A DNA stretch of 63,513 nucleotides from Candidatus Dormiibacterota bacterium (GTDB lineage: Bacteria > Chloroflexota > Dormibacteria > Aeolococcales > Aeolococcaceae), in the NCBI GenBank assembly GCA_036495095.1, contig DASXNK010000079.1, forward strand, positions 1 through 63,513, read 5' to 3'. Positions within the stretch are counted from its first letter, which is position 1, and every line of letters begins with the position of its first letter. This document shows, one piece after another, positions 1-8,064 of the stretch. Made by a program: the position numbers and the translations under genes. A model generated the notes under the pieces. That model saw nothing but the letters and a program-made list of their open reading frames with translations, had not been told where the DNA came from and made no database searches.

Positions 1-1383
1 TACCTCGAGTCCGGCGACCTCACCGCGAAGACCCCCAAGCAGGTGATCACGTACCGCATCAACCCGAAGGCGGTCTGGTACGACGGCACGCCGATCACCG
101 TCGCCGACTTCGCCGCGCAGTGGAAAGCGCTGCGCGGCACCGACACCGCCTACAAGGTGGCCTCGACCCAGGGCTACGACAAGGTCGAGAGCGTGGTGCA
201 GGGGAAGGACGACCATGAGGTGGTGGTCACCTTCGCCAAGCCCTACGTCGACTGGCGGGGGCTCTTCAGCTTCCTGTATCCGGCGTCGACCAACTCCAAC
301 CCGAGCGTCTTCAACGACGGCTGGAAGGGGAGGCCGCTGACCACCGCCGGCCCCTTCAAGGTCGAGAGCATCGACCAGACCGCGAAGACCATCACCCTGG
401 CGCGCAACGAGAGGTGGTGGGGGAGGCCGGCCAAGCTCGACCACATCATCTACCGCGTCATCGACGCCGACGCCCAGATCGACTCGCTGGCCAACGGCGA
501 GATCGACTTCATGGACATCGGCCCGGACGTCAACAAGCTGAGGCGCGCCAGCACCACCAAGGGGATCACCATCCACCGGGCCGGCGGCCCCAACTTCCGC
601 CACCTCACCATCAACGGCACCAGCGCGATCCTCAGCGACCTGAACGTGCGCAGGGCGGTGGCGATGTCGATCAATCGCTCGACGATCGCGAAGGCGCTGC
701 TCGGCCCGCTCGGGGTGACGGCGGTGCCGCTGGGCAACCACATCTTCATGGCCAACCAGAAGGGCTACCAGGACAACTCCGGCGACGTCGGCACCTACGA
801 CCCGACCAGGGCGGCGACGCTGTTCGACGCCGCCGGTTGGAAGCTGAGCGGCACCCAGCGGACCAGGGGCGGCAAGCCGCTGACCCTGCGCATCGTGATC
901 CCGTCACAGGTGTCGACCAGCAAGCAGGAGTCGGAGCTGATGCAGTCGATGCTCAGCGCCGTGGGGGTGAAGCTGGACATCCAGACGGTGCCCTCGGCCG
1001 ACTTCTTCGACAAGTACATCACCCCCGGCGACTTCGACCTCACCGTGTTCTCCTGGCTGGGCACGGTGTTCCCGATCAGCTCGAGCAAGTCGATCTACGC
1101 CAAGCCCAAGAGCGTCGGCGGTCAGCTCGACGTCCAGCAGAACTACGCACGGACCGGCTCCGACCAGATCGACCAGCTCTTCGACCAGGCCACCAGCGAG
1201 TTCGACACCACCAGGGCGCTGGCTCTGGGCAACCAGATCGACACCCTGATCTGGCAGGAGGTGCACTCGCTGACCTTCTACCAGCGGCCGGAGATCATCG
1301 CCTCCAAGTCGACGCTCGCGAACTTCGGCGCCTTCGGGTTCGCGAGCGCGCCGCTCGAGGACATCGGCTTCGTCAAGGCCTGA
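1..1383 (+). CDS. ABC transporter substrate-binding protein, family 5 (C-terminal part)
   Basis: The frame is open from the first base, so the N-terminus and signal sequence lie outside the window; about 460 residues are present. The sequence has the pattern of family 5 extracellular solute-binding proteins (peptide/nickel/opine importers): VWYDGTPITVADF near the left edge, GPFKVESID, LARNERWW and ADAQIDSLANGEIDF. These proteins bind peptides or similar solutes outside the membrane and deliver them to an ABC permease. No permease or ATPase gene follows; the next gene starts 3 bases after the stop and encodes a channel. The partner subunits are therefore upstream or elsewhere, and the substrate cannot be inferred. 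Confidence 0.9.
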   Translation, partial: YLESGDLTAKTPKQVITYRINPKAVWYDGTPITVADFAAQWKALRGTDTAYKVASTQGYDKVESVVQGKDDHEVVVTFAKPYVDWRGLFSFLYPASTNSNPSVFNDGWKGRPLTTAGPFKVESIDQTAKTITLARNERWWGRPAKLDHIIYRVIDADAQIDSLANGEIDFMDIGPDVNKLRRASTTKGITIHRAGGPNFRHLTINGTSAILSDLNVRRAVAMSINRSTIAKALLGPLGVTAVPLGNHIFMANQKGYQDNSGDVGTYDPTRAATLFDAAGWKLSGTQRTRGGKPLTLRIVIPSQVSTSKQESELMQSMLSAVGVKLDIQTVPSADFFDKYITPGDFDLTVFSWLGTVFPISSSKSIYAKPKSVGGQLDVQQNYARTGSDQIDQLFDQATSEFDTTRALALGNQIDTLIWQEVHSLTFYQRPEIIASKSTLANFGAFGFASAPLEDIGFVKA

Positions 1384-1386
1384 CCC

Positions 1387-2208
1387 GTGGCGGAGAAGGC
1401 TGCCCAGGGGAAGGAGGCGGCGCCGGCCGCCGGCGAGGCCGAGCGCGAGCTGGCGTCGGCATTCTCGCGCTCGGTCGACGAGGGCAGCCACCGGCTGGAG
1501 CGCAGCCTGCCCGAGCTGCTCGCCACCGGCGCGGTGGGAGGGATCGACGTCACCTTCGGGGTGTTCGCGCTCTTCATCGTCGAGGCCGCCACCGGCAACC
1601 GGCTGCTCGCGGCGCTCGCCTTCGGCATCGGCTTCATCGCCCTGACCCTGGCCCGCAGCGAGCTCTTCACCGAGAACTTCCTGCTCCCCATCGCCGCCGT
1701 GGTCGCCGGCCGCCAGCCGCCCCTCTCGATCCTGCGGCTGTGGGCTGGGACCGCGGTGATGAACCTTCTGGCGGGGTGGGTGATGACCTGGCTGGTGCTC
1801 ATCGCCTTCCCGGGCCTCGAACACGTGGCCCGCGAGTCCGCCGCCCACTTCACCGACTCCGGCATCTCGGGCCGCTCCTTCGCGAGCGCCCTGCTCGGCG
1901 GGGCGATCATCACCCTGATGACCTGGATGCAGCAGGGGGCGACCTCGGAGATGCCGAAGCTGGTGGCCGCGGCGCTGATCGCCTTCGTGCTCGCCGCCGC
2001 GCCCCTCGACCACGTGATCGTGGCCACCCTGGAGATGTTCGCCGGGCTGCATGCGGGCGCGACCTTCGGCTATGGCACCTGGGCGGTCACCGCCGCCTGG
2101 TTCGCGCTCGGCAACGTTGTCGGCGGGGTCGGCCTGGTCACCATGCTCCGGCTGGTGCAGGTCGGCGAGGACCGCATCCGCGACGAGCGGGGAGCGAGCG
2201 CCTCGTAG
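1387..2208 (+). CDS. Formate/nitrite transporter (FNT) family channel
   Basis: A 273-residue membrane protein of normal FNT length (FocA, NirC, HSC), with six hydrophobic segments after a charged N-terminal region of about 45 residues. The signature DHVIVATLEMFAGL near the fifth/sixth helix contains His209, the same number as the conserved gating His of E. coli FocA. FNT channels move small monovalent anions (formate, nitrite, hydrosulfide) or their protonated acids. GTG is used as start, 3 bases after the binding-protein stop. The neighbours do not show which anion is carried. A stand-alone member this far from formate or nitrite enzymes could serve general weak-acid export. Confidence 0.88.
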   Translation: MAEKAAQGKEAAPAAGEAERELASAFSRSVDEGSHRLERSLPELLATGAVGGIDVTFGVFALFIVEAATGNRLLAALAFGIGFIALTLARSELFTENFLLPIAAVVAGRQPPLSILRLWAGTAVMNLLAGWVMTWLVLIAFPGLEHVARESAAHFTDSGISGRSFASALLGGAIITLMTWMQQGATSEMPKLVAAALIAFVLAAAPLDHVIVATLEMFAGLHAGATFGYGTWAVTAAWFALGNVVGGVGLVTMLRLVQVGEDRIRDERGASAS

Positions 2209-2221
2209 CATCGGCCTGTCC

Positions 2222-2251
2222 TTGACCGGGTCACGGCGCCGCTGCTACCTT
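2222..2251 (+). promoter_or_regulatory. Sigma70-type promoter of the catabolic operon
   Basis: TTGACC at 2222-2227 and TACCTT at 2246-2251 are separated by 18 bp, matching the TTGACN/TANNNT pattern of high-GC bacteria. Transcription would begin near 2258, about 20 bases before the ATG at 2278. It explains why the operon starts here, although the FNT gene ends only 69 bases upstream. Confidence 0.55.
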
Positions 2252-2277
2252 ACTGGCGCGCAGGTAGAAGAGGGGTT

Positions 2278-2682
2278 ATGACCGCCATCCGGGACCTCGT
2301 CCGCGGTGTGTACGCGGCCCTCGCCGAGGGCGACGCGGCGGCTCTGGGCGTGCTCCTCGACCCCGGGTTCGAGGCCGAGGTCTCCGAGGGCATGCCGCTC
2401 GGGTGCGGGGGACGGCGCACCGGCGCCGAGGCGATGATCCGCGACACCTGGTGGGCGATCGGGCGCACCTACAGGGTGCGGCCGGAGGCCCGGGAGTGGA
2501 TCGCCTGCGAGGACGGCCGGCTGGTGGTGCTGGGCCGCTACCTCGGCCGCTGCCGCTCCACCGGGCAGCCCCTCGACGCCGCCTTCGCCCACCTCTGGAC
2601 CGCGGGCGACGGCCGGCTGACCGGCCTGATGCAGGTCACCGACACCGCGCTGTGGGCGGCGGCGCTCGAGCAGCCGGCATGA
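2278..2682 (+). CDS. SnoaL/NTF2-like protein
   Basis: 134 residues with the outline of the NTF2-like fold: an N-terminal helix (IRDLVRGVYAALAEGD), a middle helix (TGAEAMIRDTWWAIGR) and C-terminal beta strands ending in a Trp-Ala helix. Proteins of this size and pattern act as ketosteroid-isomerase-like, hydrolase-like or ligand-binding subunits. It is the first gene of the operon and overlaps the next one by ATGA, so it is translationally coupled to a crotonase. A role in processing the same substrate is inferred; no catalytic residue can be assigned. Confidence 0.75.
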   Translation: MTAIRDLVRGVYAALAEGDAAALGVLLDPGFEAEVSEGMPLGCGGRRTGAEAMIRDTWWAIGRTYRVRPEAREWIACEDGRLVVLGRYLGRCRSTGQPLDAAFAHLWTAGDGRLTGLMQVTDTALWAAALEQPA

Positions 2683-3470
2683 GGAGCTCCGCGGACCGGG
2701 TCACCCTCGAGGTCGACGGCGGGGTCGCCCGGCTCCGGCTGGCGCGACCCGACGCCCACAACGCCATCGACCCTGCGATGGTCGCCGGGCTCGGCGCGGC
2801 GGTCGCCGCCGTGGAGGAGCACCCCGGGGTGCGCTGCCTGCTCCTCTCCGCCGCGGGTCGCAGCTTCAGCGCCGGCGGCGACCTGCGCCACCTCGCCGGC
2901 ATCGAGCTGATCCCCGAGGAGCTCGAGGCGATGGTGGGCGCGTACCACGTCACCCTCTCCCGGCTGGCGGAGCTTCCGGTGCCGGTGGTGTGCGCGGTGC
3001 AGGGGGGCGCGGCGGGTGGTGCGCTGGGGCTGCTCTGGTGCGCCGACGTGGTGATCGCCGCCGCCGACCTGCGGCTCGCCAGCGGCTTCGCGAAGCTGGG
3101 GCTGAGCGGTGACGGCGGCAGCACCTGGCACCTCCCCCGGCTGGTGGGGATGCGCCGCGCGTTGGAGCTCACCCTCGAGGGGCGGGTGCTCTCCGCCGAG
3201 GAGGCGCTGGCGTGGGGGCTGGTCGGCCGGGTGGTCCCCGTGGAGGCGCTCGAGGCGGAGGCGGAGGCGACCGCGCGCCGCTACGCCGCCGGGCCCACGG
3301 TGGCGTACGGCCACATCCGGCGGCTGCTCCGCACCTCGTGGTCGGCGACCTTCGAGGAGCAGCTCGCCGCCGAGCGCGCCGCGATCGTCGACTGCGGCGG
3401 CACCGCCGACGCCCGCGAGGGCATCGAGGCCTTCGCCGCGCGCCGCGCCGCACGCTTCGAGGGACGCTGA
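2679..3470 (+). CDS. Enoyl-CoA hydratase/isomerase (crotonase), PaaG-like
   Basis: 263 residues with both crotonase oxyanion-hole regions: SFSAGGDLRHL near residue 67 and AVQGGAAGGALGLLWCADVV near residue 107. Where hydratases carry the second catalytic Glu (in PGxGGTQRL) this protein has GLSGDGGSTWHLPRLVG, with Asp. That pattern is typical of PaaG-type and delta3-delta2 isomerases that move double bonds rather than hydrate. The start overlaps the upstream stop (ATGA at 2679-2682). It is paired with a second crotonase and a Rieske dioxygenase, which fits CoA-thioester degradation of a ring or terpenoid. Hydratase activity is not excluded. Confidence 0.88.
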   Translation: MRSSADRVTLEVDGGVARLRLARPDAHNAIDPAMVAGLGAAVAAVEEHPGVRCLLLSAAGRSFSAGGDLRHLAGIELIPEELEAMVGAYHVTLSRLAELPVPVVCAVQGGAAGGALGLLWCADVVIAAADLRLASGFAKLGLSGDGGSTWHLPRLVGMRRALELTLEGRVLSAEEALAWGLVGRVVPVEALEAEAEATARRYAAGPTVAYGHIRRLLRTSWSATFEEQLAAERAAIVDCGGTADAREGIEAFAARRAARFEGR

Positions 3471-3471
3471 G

Positions 3472-4284
3472 GTGGACGCCGTGGAGCCGCTGATCGACTC
3501 CGGGCCGGTGCTCCTCGACCTCGACGGCGGGGTGGCGCGGCTGCGGCTCAACCGGCCCGACGCCTCGAACGGCATGAACCTGGCGCTGCTGCGGGCGCTG
3601 TTCGAGGCGGTGATGCGCTGCCACGGCGACCCCCGGGTGCGGGCGGTGCTGCTCAGCGGGGAGGGCGCGCACTTCTGCGCCGGCGGCGACGTCCGCGAAT
3701 TCGCGCGCCGGGGCGAGCGGCTGCCCGAGTACCTCCGCGAGGCCACCACCTGGCTGCAGGCGTCGGCCTCGGCGCTCACCCGCCTGGAGGCGCCGGTGGT
3801 GGCGATGGTGCACGGCCACGCCGCCGGCGGCGGGGGCTTCGGACTGGTCTGCGCCTCCGACCTGGTGATCGCCGCCGAGTCGGCGCGCTTCCTGCTCGGC
3901 GCCACCCGGGTGGGGATGGCCCCCGACGCGGGCGTCTCGGTCACGCTCTCGCGCCTGGTCGGCCACCGCCGCGCCCTGGAGATCGCGCTCACCAATCCCA
4001 CCCTGAGCGCCGCCCGGGCGCTCGAGCTGGGGCTGATCACCCGGGTGGTGGCCGACGAGGCGCTCGCCGCCGAGGGCATCGCCCTCGCCCGGGAGCTGGC
4101 CGCGGGCGCCACCCGCGCGCTCGGGGCCACCAAGCGGCTGCTCTGGGACGGCCTCGGCGCCACCGTCGAGGCGCGTCTCGCCGAGGAGGCGCGCACCGTC
4201 TCCGAGCTGTCGGGCACCGAGGACGCCCGCGAGGGACTGGCAGCGGTGCTCGAGCGCCGTCCGCCGGTGTTCCGGGGCGGCTGA
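3472..4284 (+). CDS. Second enoyl-CoA hydratase/isomerase (crotonase), PaaG-like
   Basis: 270 residues if read from GTG 3472; GTG 3481 is a possible later start. Oxyanion-hole segments HFCAGGDVREF and MVHGHAAGGGGFGLVCASDL are clear. The catalytic segment reads TRVGMAPDAGVSVTLSRLVG, again with Asp in place of the hydratase Glu. It follows the first crotonase after one base. The two proteins share the fold but are well diverged, suggesting two successive isomerase/hydratase steps rather than a recent duplication. Product and substrate are unknown. Confidence 0.87.
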   Translation: MDAVEPLIDSGPVLLDLDGGVARLRLNRPDASNGMNLALLRALFEAVMRCHGDPRVRAVLLSGEGAHFCAGGDVREFARRGERLPEYLREATTWLQASASALTRLEAPVVAMVHGHAAGGGGFGLVCASDLVIAAESARFLLGATRVGMAPDAGVSVTLSRLVGHRRALEIALTNPTLSAARALELGLITRVVADEALAAEGIALARELAAGATRALGATKRLLWDGLGATVEARLAEEARTVSELSGTEDAREGLAAVLERRPPVFRGG

Positions 4285-4285
4285 G

Positions 4286-5023
4286 GTGCTGCTCGAGGGG
4301 CGCCGGGCCCTGGTCACCGGTGGGGCGGGTGGCATCGGCGCGGCGATCGCACGCCGGCTCGCAGCCGAGGGGGCGGAGGTGGTGATCGGCGACCTCGCCG
4401 TCGACGCCGCCGAGGCGCTGGCGGCGGAGATCGGCGGCCGCGCGGTGGGGTTCGACGTCGCCGACGCCGGCCAGGCCCGGGCCGCCGTCACCGGCGCCGG
4501 CACCCTCGACGTGCTCGTCAACAACGCTGGCGTCGACGACTTCGGCTGGTTCACCGAGCTCACCCCGGAGCGCTGGCGGCGGCTGATCGCGGTCAACCTC
4601 GAGGGGGTGCTCGCCTGCACCCACGCGGCGCTGCCGGCGATGCAGCGCGCCGGCTACGGCCGCATCGTGAACATCTCGTCCGAGGCCGGCCGGGTGGGTG
4701 CGAAGGGGAACGCGGTGTACGCCGCCACCAAGGGCGCGGTGATCGCCTTCACCAAGTCGATCGCCCGCGAGAACGCGCGCCACGGCATCACCGCCAACGC
4801 GGTCGCGCCGGGGCCGGTCGAGACCCCGATGCTCGAGGCCACCCGGCGCCTCCCCGGCGTCGGCGAGCGCCTCGTCGCCGCGATGCGCGAGGGCACCCAG
4901 CTGCGCCGCCTCGGCCGCCCCGAGGAGGTCGCCGCGGCGGTCGCGTTCCTCGCCTCCGAGCAGGCCTCCTACATCACCGGCGAGACCCTGGGGGTCTCCG
5001 GCGGCATGGGGCTGGGAGCATGA
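4286..5023 (+). CDS. Short-chain dehydrogenase/reductase (SDR)
   Basis: 245 residues, a classical SDR. The cofactor motif is TGGAGGIG (residues 11-18), followed by NNAGV, a catalytic Ser in VNISSEAG and the Y-x-x-x-K pair in YAATKGAV. An Asp at the end of beta2 (VIGDLAVD) points to NAD rather than NADP. Overall it resembles 3-hydroxyacyl-CoA or 2-hydroxycyclohexanecarboxyl-CoA dehydrogenases, fitting oxidation of the hydroxyacyl product of the crotonases just upstream. GTG start, one base after the previous stop; its end overlaps the dioxygenase start by 4 bases. Confidence 0.9.
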   Translation: MLLEGRRALVTGGAGGIGAAIARRLAAEGAEVVIGDLAVDAAEALAAEIGGRAVGFDVADAGQARAAVTGAGTLDVLVNNAGVDDFGWFTELTPERWRRLIAVNLEGVLACTHAALPAMQRAGYGRIVNISSEAGRVGAKGNAVYAATKGAVIAFTKSIARENARHGITANAVAPGPVETPMLEATRRLPGVGERLVAAMREGTQLRRLGRPEEVAAAVAFLASEQASYITGETLGVSGGMGLGA

Positions 5024-6270
5024 GCTCGCGGCGCTGGGACGAGCTGATCCATCCCGACCGCGTCCATGGGTCGCTGTACACCGATCCCACGATCTTCGAG
5101 GCCGAGCTGGAGCGGATCTGGTACCGCACCTGGGTCTACGTCGGCCACCTCAGCGAGGTGCCCGATCCCGACGACTTCGTGATGAAGTCGATCGGGCCGC
5201 AGCCGGTGATCATGACCCGCGACCGCGAGGGGCGGGTGCACCTGCTGCTCAACCGCTGCAGCCACCGCGCCAACCTGGTCTGCGCCGCCGAGCGCGGCCG
5301 GGCCCGCAGCTTCCGCTGCCCGTACCACGGCTGGACCTTCGGCAACGACGGCAGCCTGCTCGGCTATCCCTTCAACAGCGGCTACCAGGGCCTCGATGCG
5401 CGCGCCGAGCTCGGCCTCGGGCGGGTGCCCCGGGTGGAGACCCACCGCGGGTTCGTCTTCGGCTCGTTCGCCGAGGAGGGGCCGGGCCTGCTCGAGCACC
5501 TCGGCGCCGCCGCCGAGGCCTTCGACCGGCTGGCGCGGCTGTCGCCCGAGGGCGAGGTGATGCTCACCGCCGGCTGGCTGAAGCACCGGGTGCGGGCCAA
5601 CTGGAAGCTCCTCGTCGAGAACGAGACCGACGGTTACCACCCCCAGTTCGTGCACAGCTCGATCTTCTCGGTGGCCGAGAGCGGCATCGGCGCGCTCTAC
5701 ACCGAGGGCTCGACGGCGCTGTCGCGCGACCTCGGCAACGGCCACACCGAGAACGACCTCCGCCCCGAGTTCCGCCGCCGCGGCGAACCCCTGGGCTGGT
5801 TCGGCACCACCCCCGAGCGCCAGCCCGACTACGTGGCGCGGATGCGCGCGGTCCACGGCGACGCCGCCGAGTCGATCCTCGTCGACGGCTCGCCCCACGT
5901 CATGGTCTTCCCCAACCTCTTCATCGCCGAGATCCAGCTCTTCGTCATCCAGCCGCTGGCGGTGGACGACACCGTCCAGCACGTCACCGCGGTGCAGCTC
6001 AGGGGCGCGCCCGACATGAACCGCCGGATGCTCTCGCAGACGGTCGGGTCGGTCGGCCCGGCGGGGCTGCTGCTCGCCGACGACTCGGAGATGTACGAGC
6101 GCAACCAGCGCGGCGTGCAGGGGCTGCGTCCGGAGTGGCTGGTGCTGCGCCGCGGCCTCCATCGCGAGCGCCTCGACGAGAACGGGCACCTGGTCGGCGA
6201 CGCCACCGACGAGGTGCCGCAGCGGGCGATCTGGCGGCACTACCGGCGGCTGATGGAGGGGAGCCGATGA
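5020..6270 (+). CDS. Aromatic ring-hydroxylating dioxygenase, alpha (Rieske) subunit
   Basis: 416 residues. The Rieske cluster ligands are Cys80/His82 (NRCSHRAN) and Cys100/His103 (RCPYHGW). The bridging Asp204 and iron ligands His207 and His212 sit in NETDGYHPQFVH, as in the benzoate/anthranilate dioxygenase group. The oligomer would take electrons from a ferredoxin or reductase and add O2 to an aromatic ring to give a cis-diol. No ferredoxin or reductase gene lies in this operon; the FAD reductase at 33458 is the only candidate in the window. The ATG overlaps the SDR stop. The substrate is not evident. Confidence 0.93.
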   Translation: MSSRRWDELIHPDRVHGSLYTDPTIFEAELERIWYRTWVYVGHLSEVPDPDDFVMKSIGPQPVIMTRDREGRVHLLLNRCSHRANLVCAAERGRARSFRCPYHGWTFGNDGSLLGYPFNSGYQGLDARAELGLGRVPRVETHRGFVFGSFAEEGPGLLEHLGAAAEAFDRLARLSPEGEVMLTAGWLKHRVRANWKLLVENETDGYHPQFVHSSIFSVAESGIGALYTEGSTALSRDLGNGHTENDLRPEFRRRGEPLGWFGTTPERQPDYVARMRAVHGDAAESILVDGSPHVMVFPNLFIAEIQLFVIQPLAVDDTVQHVTAVQLRGAPDMNRRMLSQTVGSVGPAGLLLADDSEMYERNQRGVQGLRPEWLVLRRGLHRERLDENGHLVGDATDEVPQRAIWRHYRRLMEGSR

Positions 6271-6764
6271 GCGCGGGCGCGATCGACGTCGAGCTGCTGC
6301 GCGCCGTCGAGCAGTTCATCTACCGCGAGGCACGCCTGCAGGACGAGCACCGCTATGCGGAGTGGGAGGCGCTGTGGACCGACGACGCCCTCTATTGGGT
6401 GCCCGTCACCCACGAGGCCGGCGAGCCAGGAGTGCAGATGTCGATCGTCCACGACAACCGTTCGCGGATCCGCACCCGCATCCGCCAGCTGGAGACGGGG
6501 AAGCGACACTCCCAGGCGCCGCCCTCGCGGCTGCGCCGGGTCGTCTCCAACATCGAGCTGCTCGGCACCAGGGACGGGGATGTCCTCGCCGGCGCCAACT
6601 TCCTGGTCGCCGAGTCGCGCGACCGCGGCCTCACCCTGTGGGCGGGTCGCAGCGAGTACCGGCTGCGCGGCGCCGGCGACGGCGACGGATGGAGGATGGC
6701 GGCGAAGACCGTCCGCCTCGTCGACTGCGACCGTCCCCTGCCCACCCTGTCGTTCCTGATCTGA
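6267..6764 (+). CDS. Aromatic ring-hydroxylating dioxygenase, beta subunit
   Basis: 165 residues with the pattern of the small dioxygenase subunit: FIYREARLQDEHRYAEWEAL near the N-terminus, then YWVPVTHEAG, RIRTRIRQLETG, SRLRRVVSNIELL and a C-terminal RLVDCDRPLPTLSFLI. The subunit is structural and stabilises the alpha trimer. The ATG at 6267 overlaps the alpha stop by 4 bases, the usual arrangement for stoichiometric translation. The next gene overlaps its stop in TGATG. Confidence 0.92.
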   Translation: MSAGAIDVELLRAVEQFIYREARLQDEHRYAEWEALWTDDALYWVPVTHEAGEPGVQMSIVHDNRSRIRTRIRQLETGKRHSQAPPSRLRRVVSNIELLGTRDGDVLAGANFLVAESRDRGLTLWAGRSEYRLRGAGDGDGWRMAAKTVRLVDCDRPLPTLSFLI

Positions 6765-8029
6765 TGAGCGCGCGCGTGTACGACGAGGTCGACATCTCCT
6801 CCACCGCCTTCTGGTCGCAGCCGCCCGAGCAGCGCGAGCGGTCGTTCGCGGTGCTGCGCCGTGAACGGCCGGTGTCCTGGCACCGGCCCGCCGAGGGGGG
6901 CCTGGTGCCCCAGGACAGCGTCGACCCCGGCTACTGGGCGGTGGTGCGCCACGAGGACGTGGTCGCGGTGAGCCGGAACGCGCAGACGTTCTGCTCGGGC
7001 CGCGGGGTGATGTTCGAGGACATCCCGGAGGAGATCAACGAGGCGGCGACGTCCTTCCTCGCCATGGACGCGCCCCGCCACGCCACCCTGCGCCGGCTGG
7101 TGGCGTCGGCCTTCACCGTGCGCCAGGTGGCGCGCATCGAGGAGCGGATCCGGGTGCTGGCGCGCGCCCTGGTGACCGAGCTGGCGCCGCTGGGCGAGTG
7201 CGACCTGGTGGCGCAGGTGTCGGAGCGGCTGCCGGTGCTCACCCTGTCGGAGATGCTCGGCGTGGCTCCGGCGGACCGCGAGCTGGTCGCCCGCGCGGCC
7301 AACGACATGGTCGGCTGGAACGATCCCGAGCTGGTCGGCGGGCGCGAGCCGATCGAGCTCACCTACGAGGCTCTGCTGAGCCTCCTCGGGGTCGCGCTGC
7401 GGATGGCCGAGGAGCGCCGCCGCCGTCCCGGCGACGACCTGATGACCGCGCTGGTGCAGGCCGAGGTCGAGGGCGACCGGCTCACCGACGAGGAGGTCGG
7501 TGCCTTCTTCGTGCTCCTCAACGTCGCCGGCAACGACACCACCCGGCACACCATCAGCCACGGCGTCCGCCTGCTCACCGAGCACCCCGAGCAGCGGCGG
7601 CGGCTGATGGACGACTTCGGCGACCGCATCGACGGCGCCGTCGACGAGATCCTGCGCTGGTCGACGCCGGTGATGACCTTCCGGCGCACCGTCACCCGCG
7701 ACGCCGAGCTGCGCGGCCAGAGGATCGCCGAGGGCGACAAGGTGGTGCTCTTCTACTCCGCCGCGAACCGCGACGCGCGCGCCTTCGACCATCCCGAGCG
7801 CTTCGACATCCTCCGTCACCCCAACCCCCACGTCGGCTTCGGCGGGGGAGGGCCGCACTTCTGCCTGGGCTTCTCGCTCGCCCGAGCCGAGCTGCGCGCG
7901 ATCTTCGACGAGATGCTGCACCGGGTCCCGGACATCGAGGCGGGGCCGCCGCAGTACCTCGGCGGAAACTTCATGAACGGCATCAAGCGGCTGCCGGTGC
8001 GGTTCACGCCCACCGGTCCGCGCGGGTAG
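6764..8029 (+). CDS. Cytochrome P450, CYP125/CYP124-like
   Basis: 421 residues. The I-helix oxygen-activation motif is AGNDTTRH, the K-helix ExxR is in VDEILRW, and the haem-binding loop is GFGGGGPHFCLGFSLAR with Cys367. The ending LGGNFMNGIKRLPVRF matches mycobacterial steroid/terpenoid side-chain hydroxylases (CYP125, CYP124, CYP142). Such enzymes oxidise a terminal methyl so the side chain can be activated as a CoA ester. That gives a plausible first step for an operon also holding crotonases, an SDR and a Rieske oxygenase. Start at ATG 6764 in TGATG overlap. Confidence 0.92.
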   Translation: MSARVYDEVDISSTAFWSQPPEQRERSFAVLRRERPVSWHRPAEGGLVPQDSVDPGYWAVVRHEDVVAVSRNAQTFCSGRGVMFEDIPEEINEAATSFLAMDAPRHATLRRLVASAFTVRQVARIEERIRVLARALVTELAPLGECDLVAQVSERLPVLTLSEMLGVAPADRELVARAANDMVGWNDPELVGGREPIELTYEALLSLLGVALRMAEERRRRPGDDLMTALVQAEVEGDRLTDEEVGAFFVLLNVAGNDTTRHTISHGVRLLTEHPEQRRRLMDDFGDRIDGAVDEILRWSTPVMTFRRTVTRDAELRGQRIAEGDKVVLFYSAANRDARAFDHPERFDILRHPNPHVGFGGGGPHFCLGFSLARAELRAIFDEMLHRVPDIEAGPPQYLGGNFMNGIKRLPVRFTPTGPRG

Positions 8030-8032
8030 GCT
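8003..8032 (+). promoter_or_regulatory. Possible promoter of the glutamate decarboxylase gene
   Basis: TTCACG at 8003-8008 and TAGGCT at 8027-8032 are 18 bp apart and overlap the end of the P450 gene. The downstream ATG is at 8065 with a GGAGG ribosome site at 8054-8058. The -35 match is partial. Confidence 0.35.
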
Positions 8033-8064
8033 GTCCCGCACCCACGTCCACCCGGAGGTCGGCC

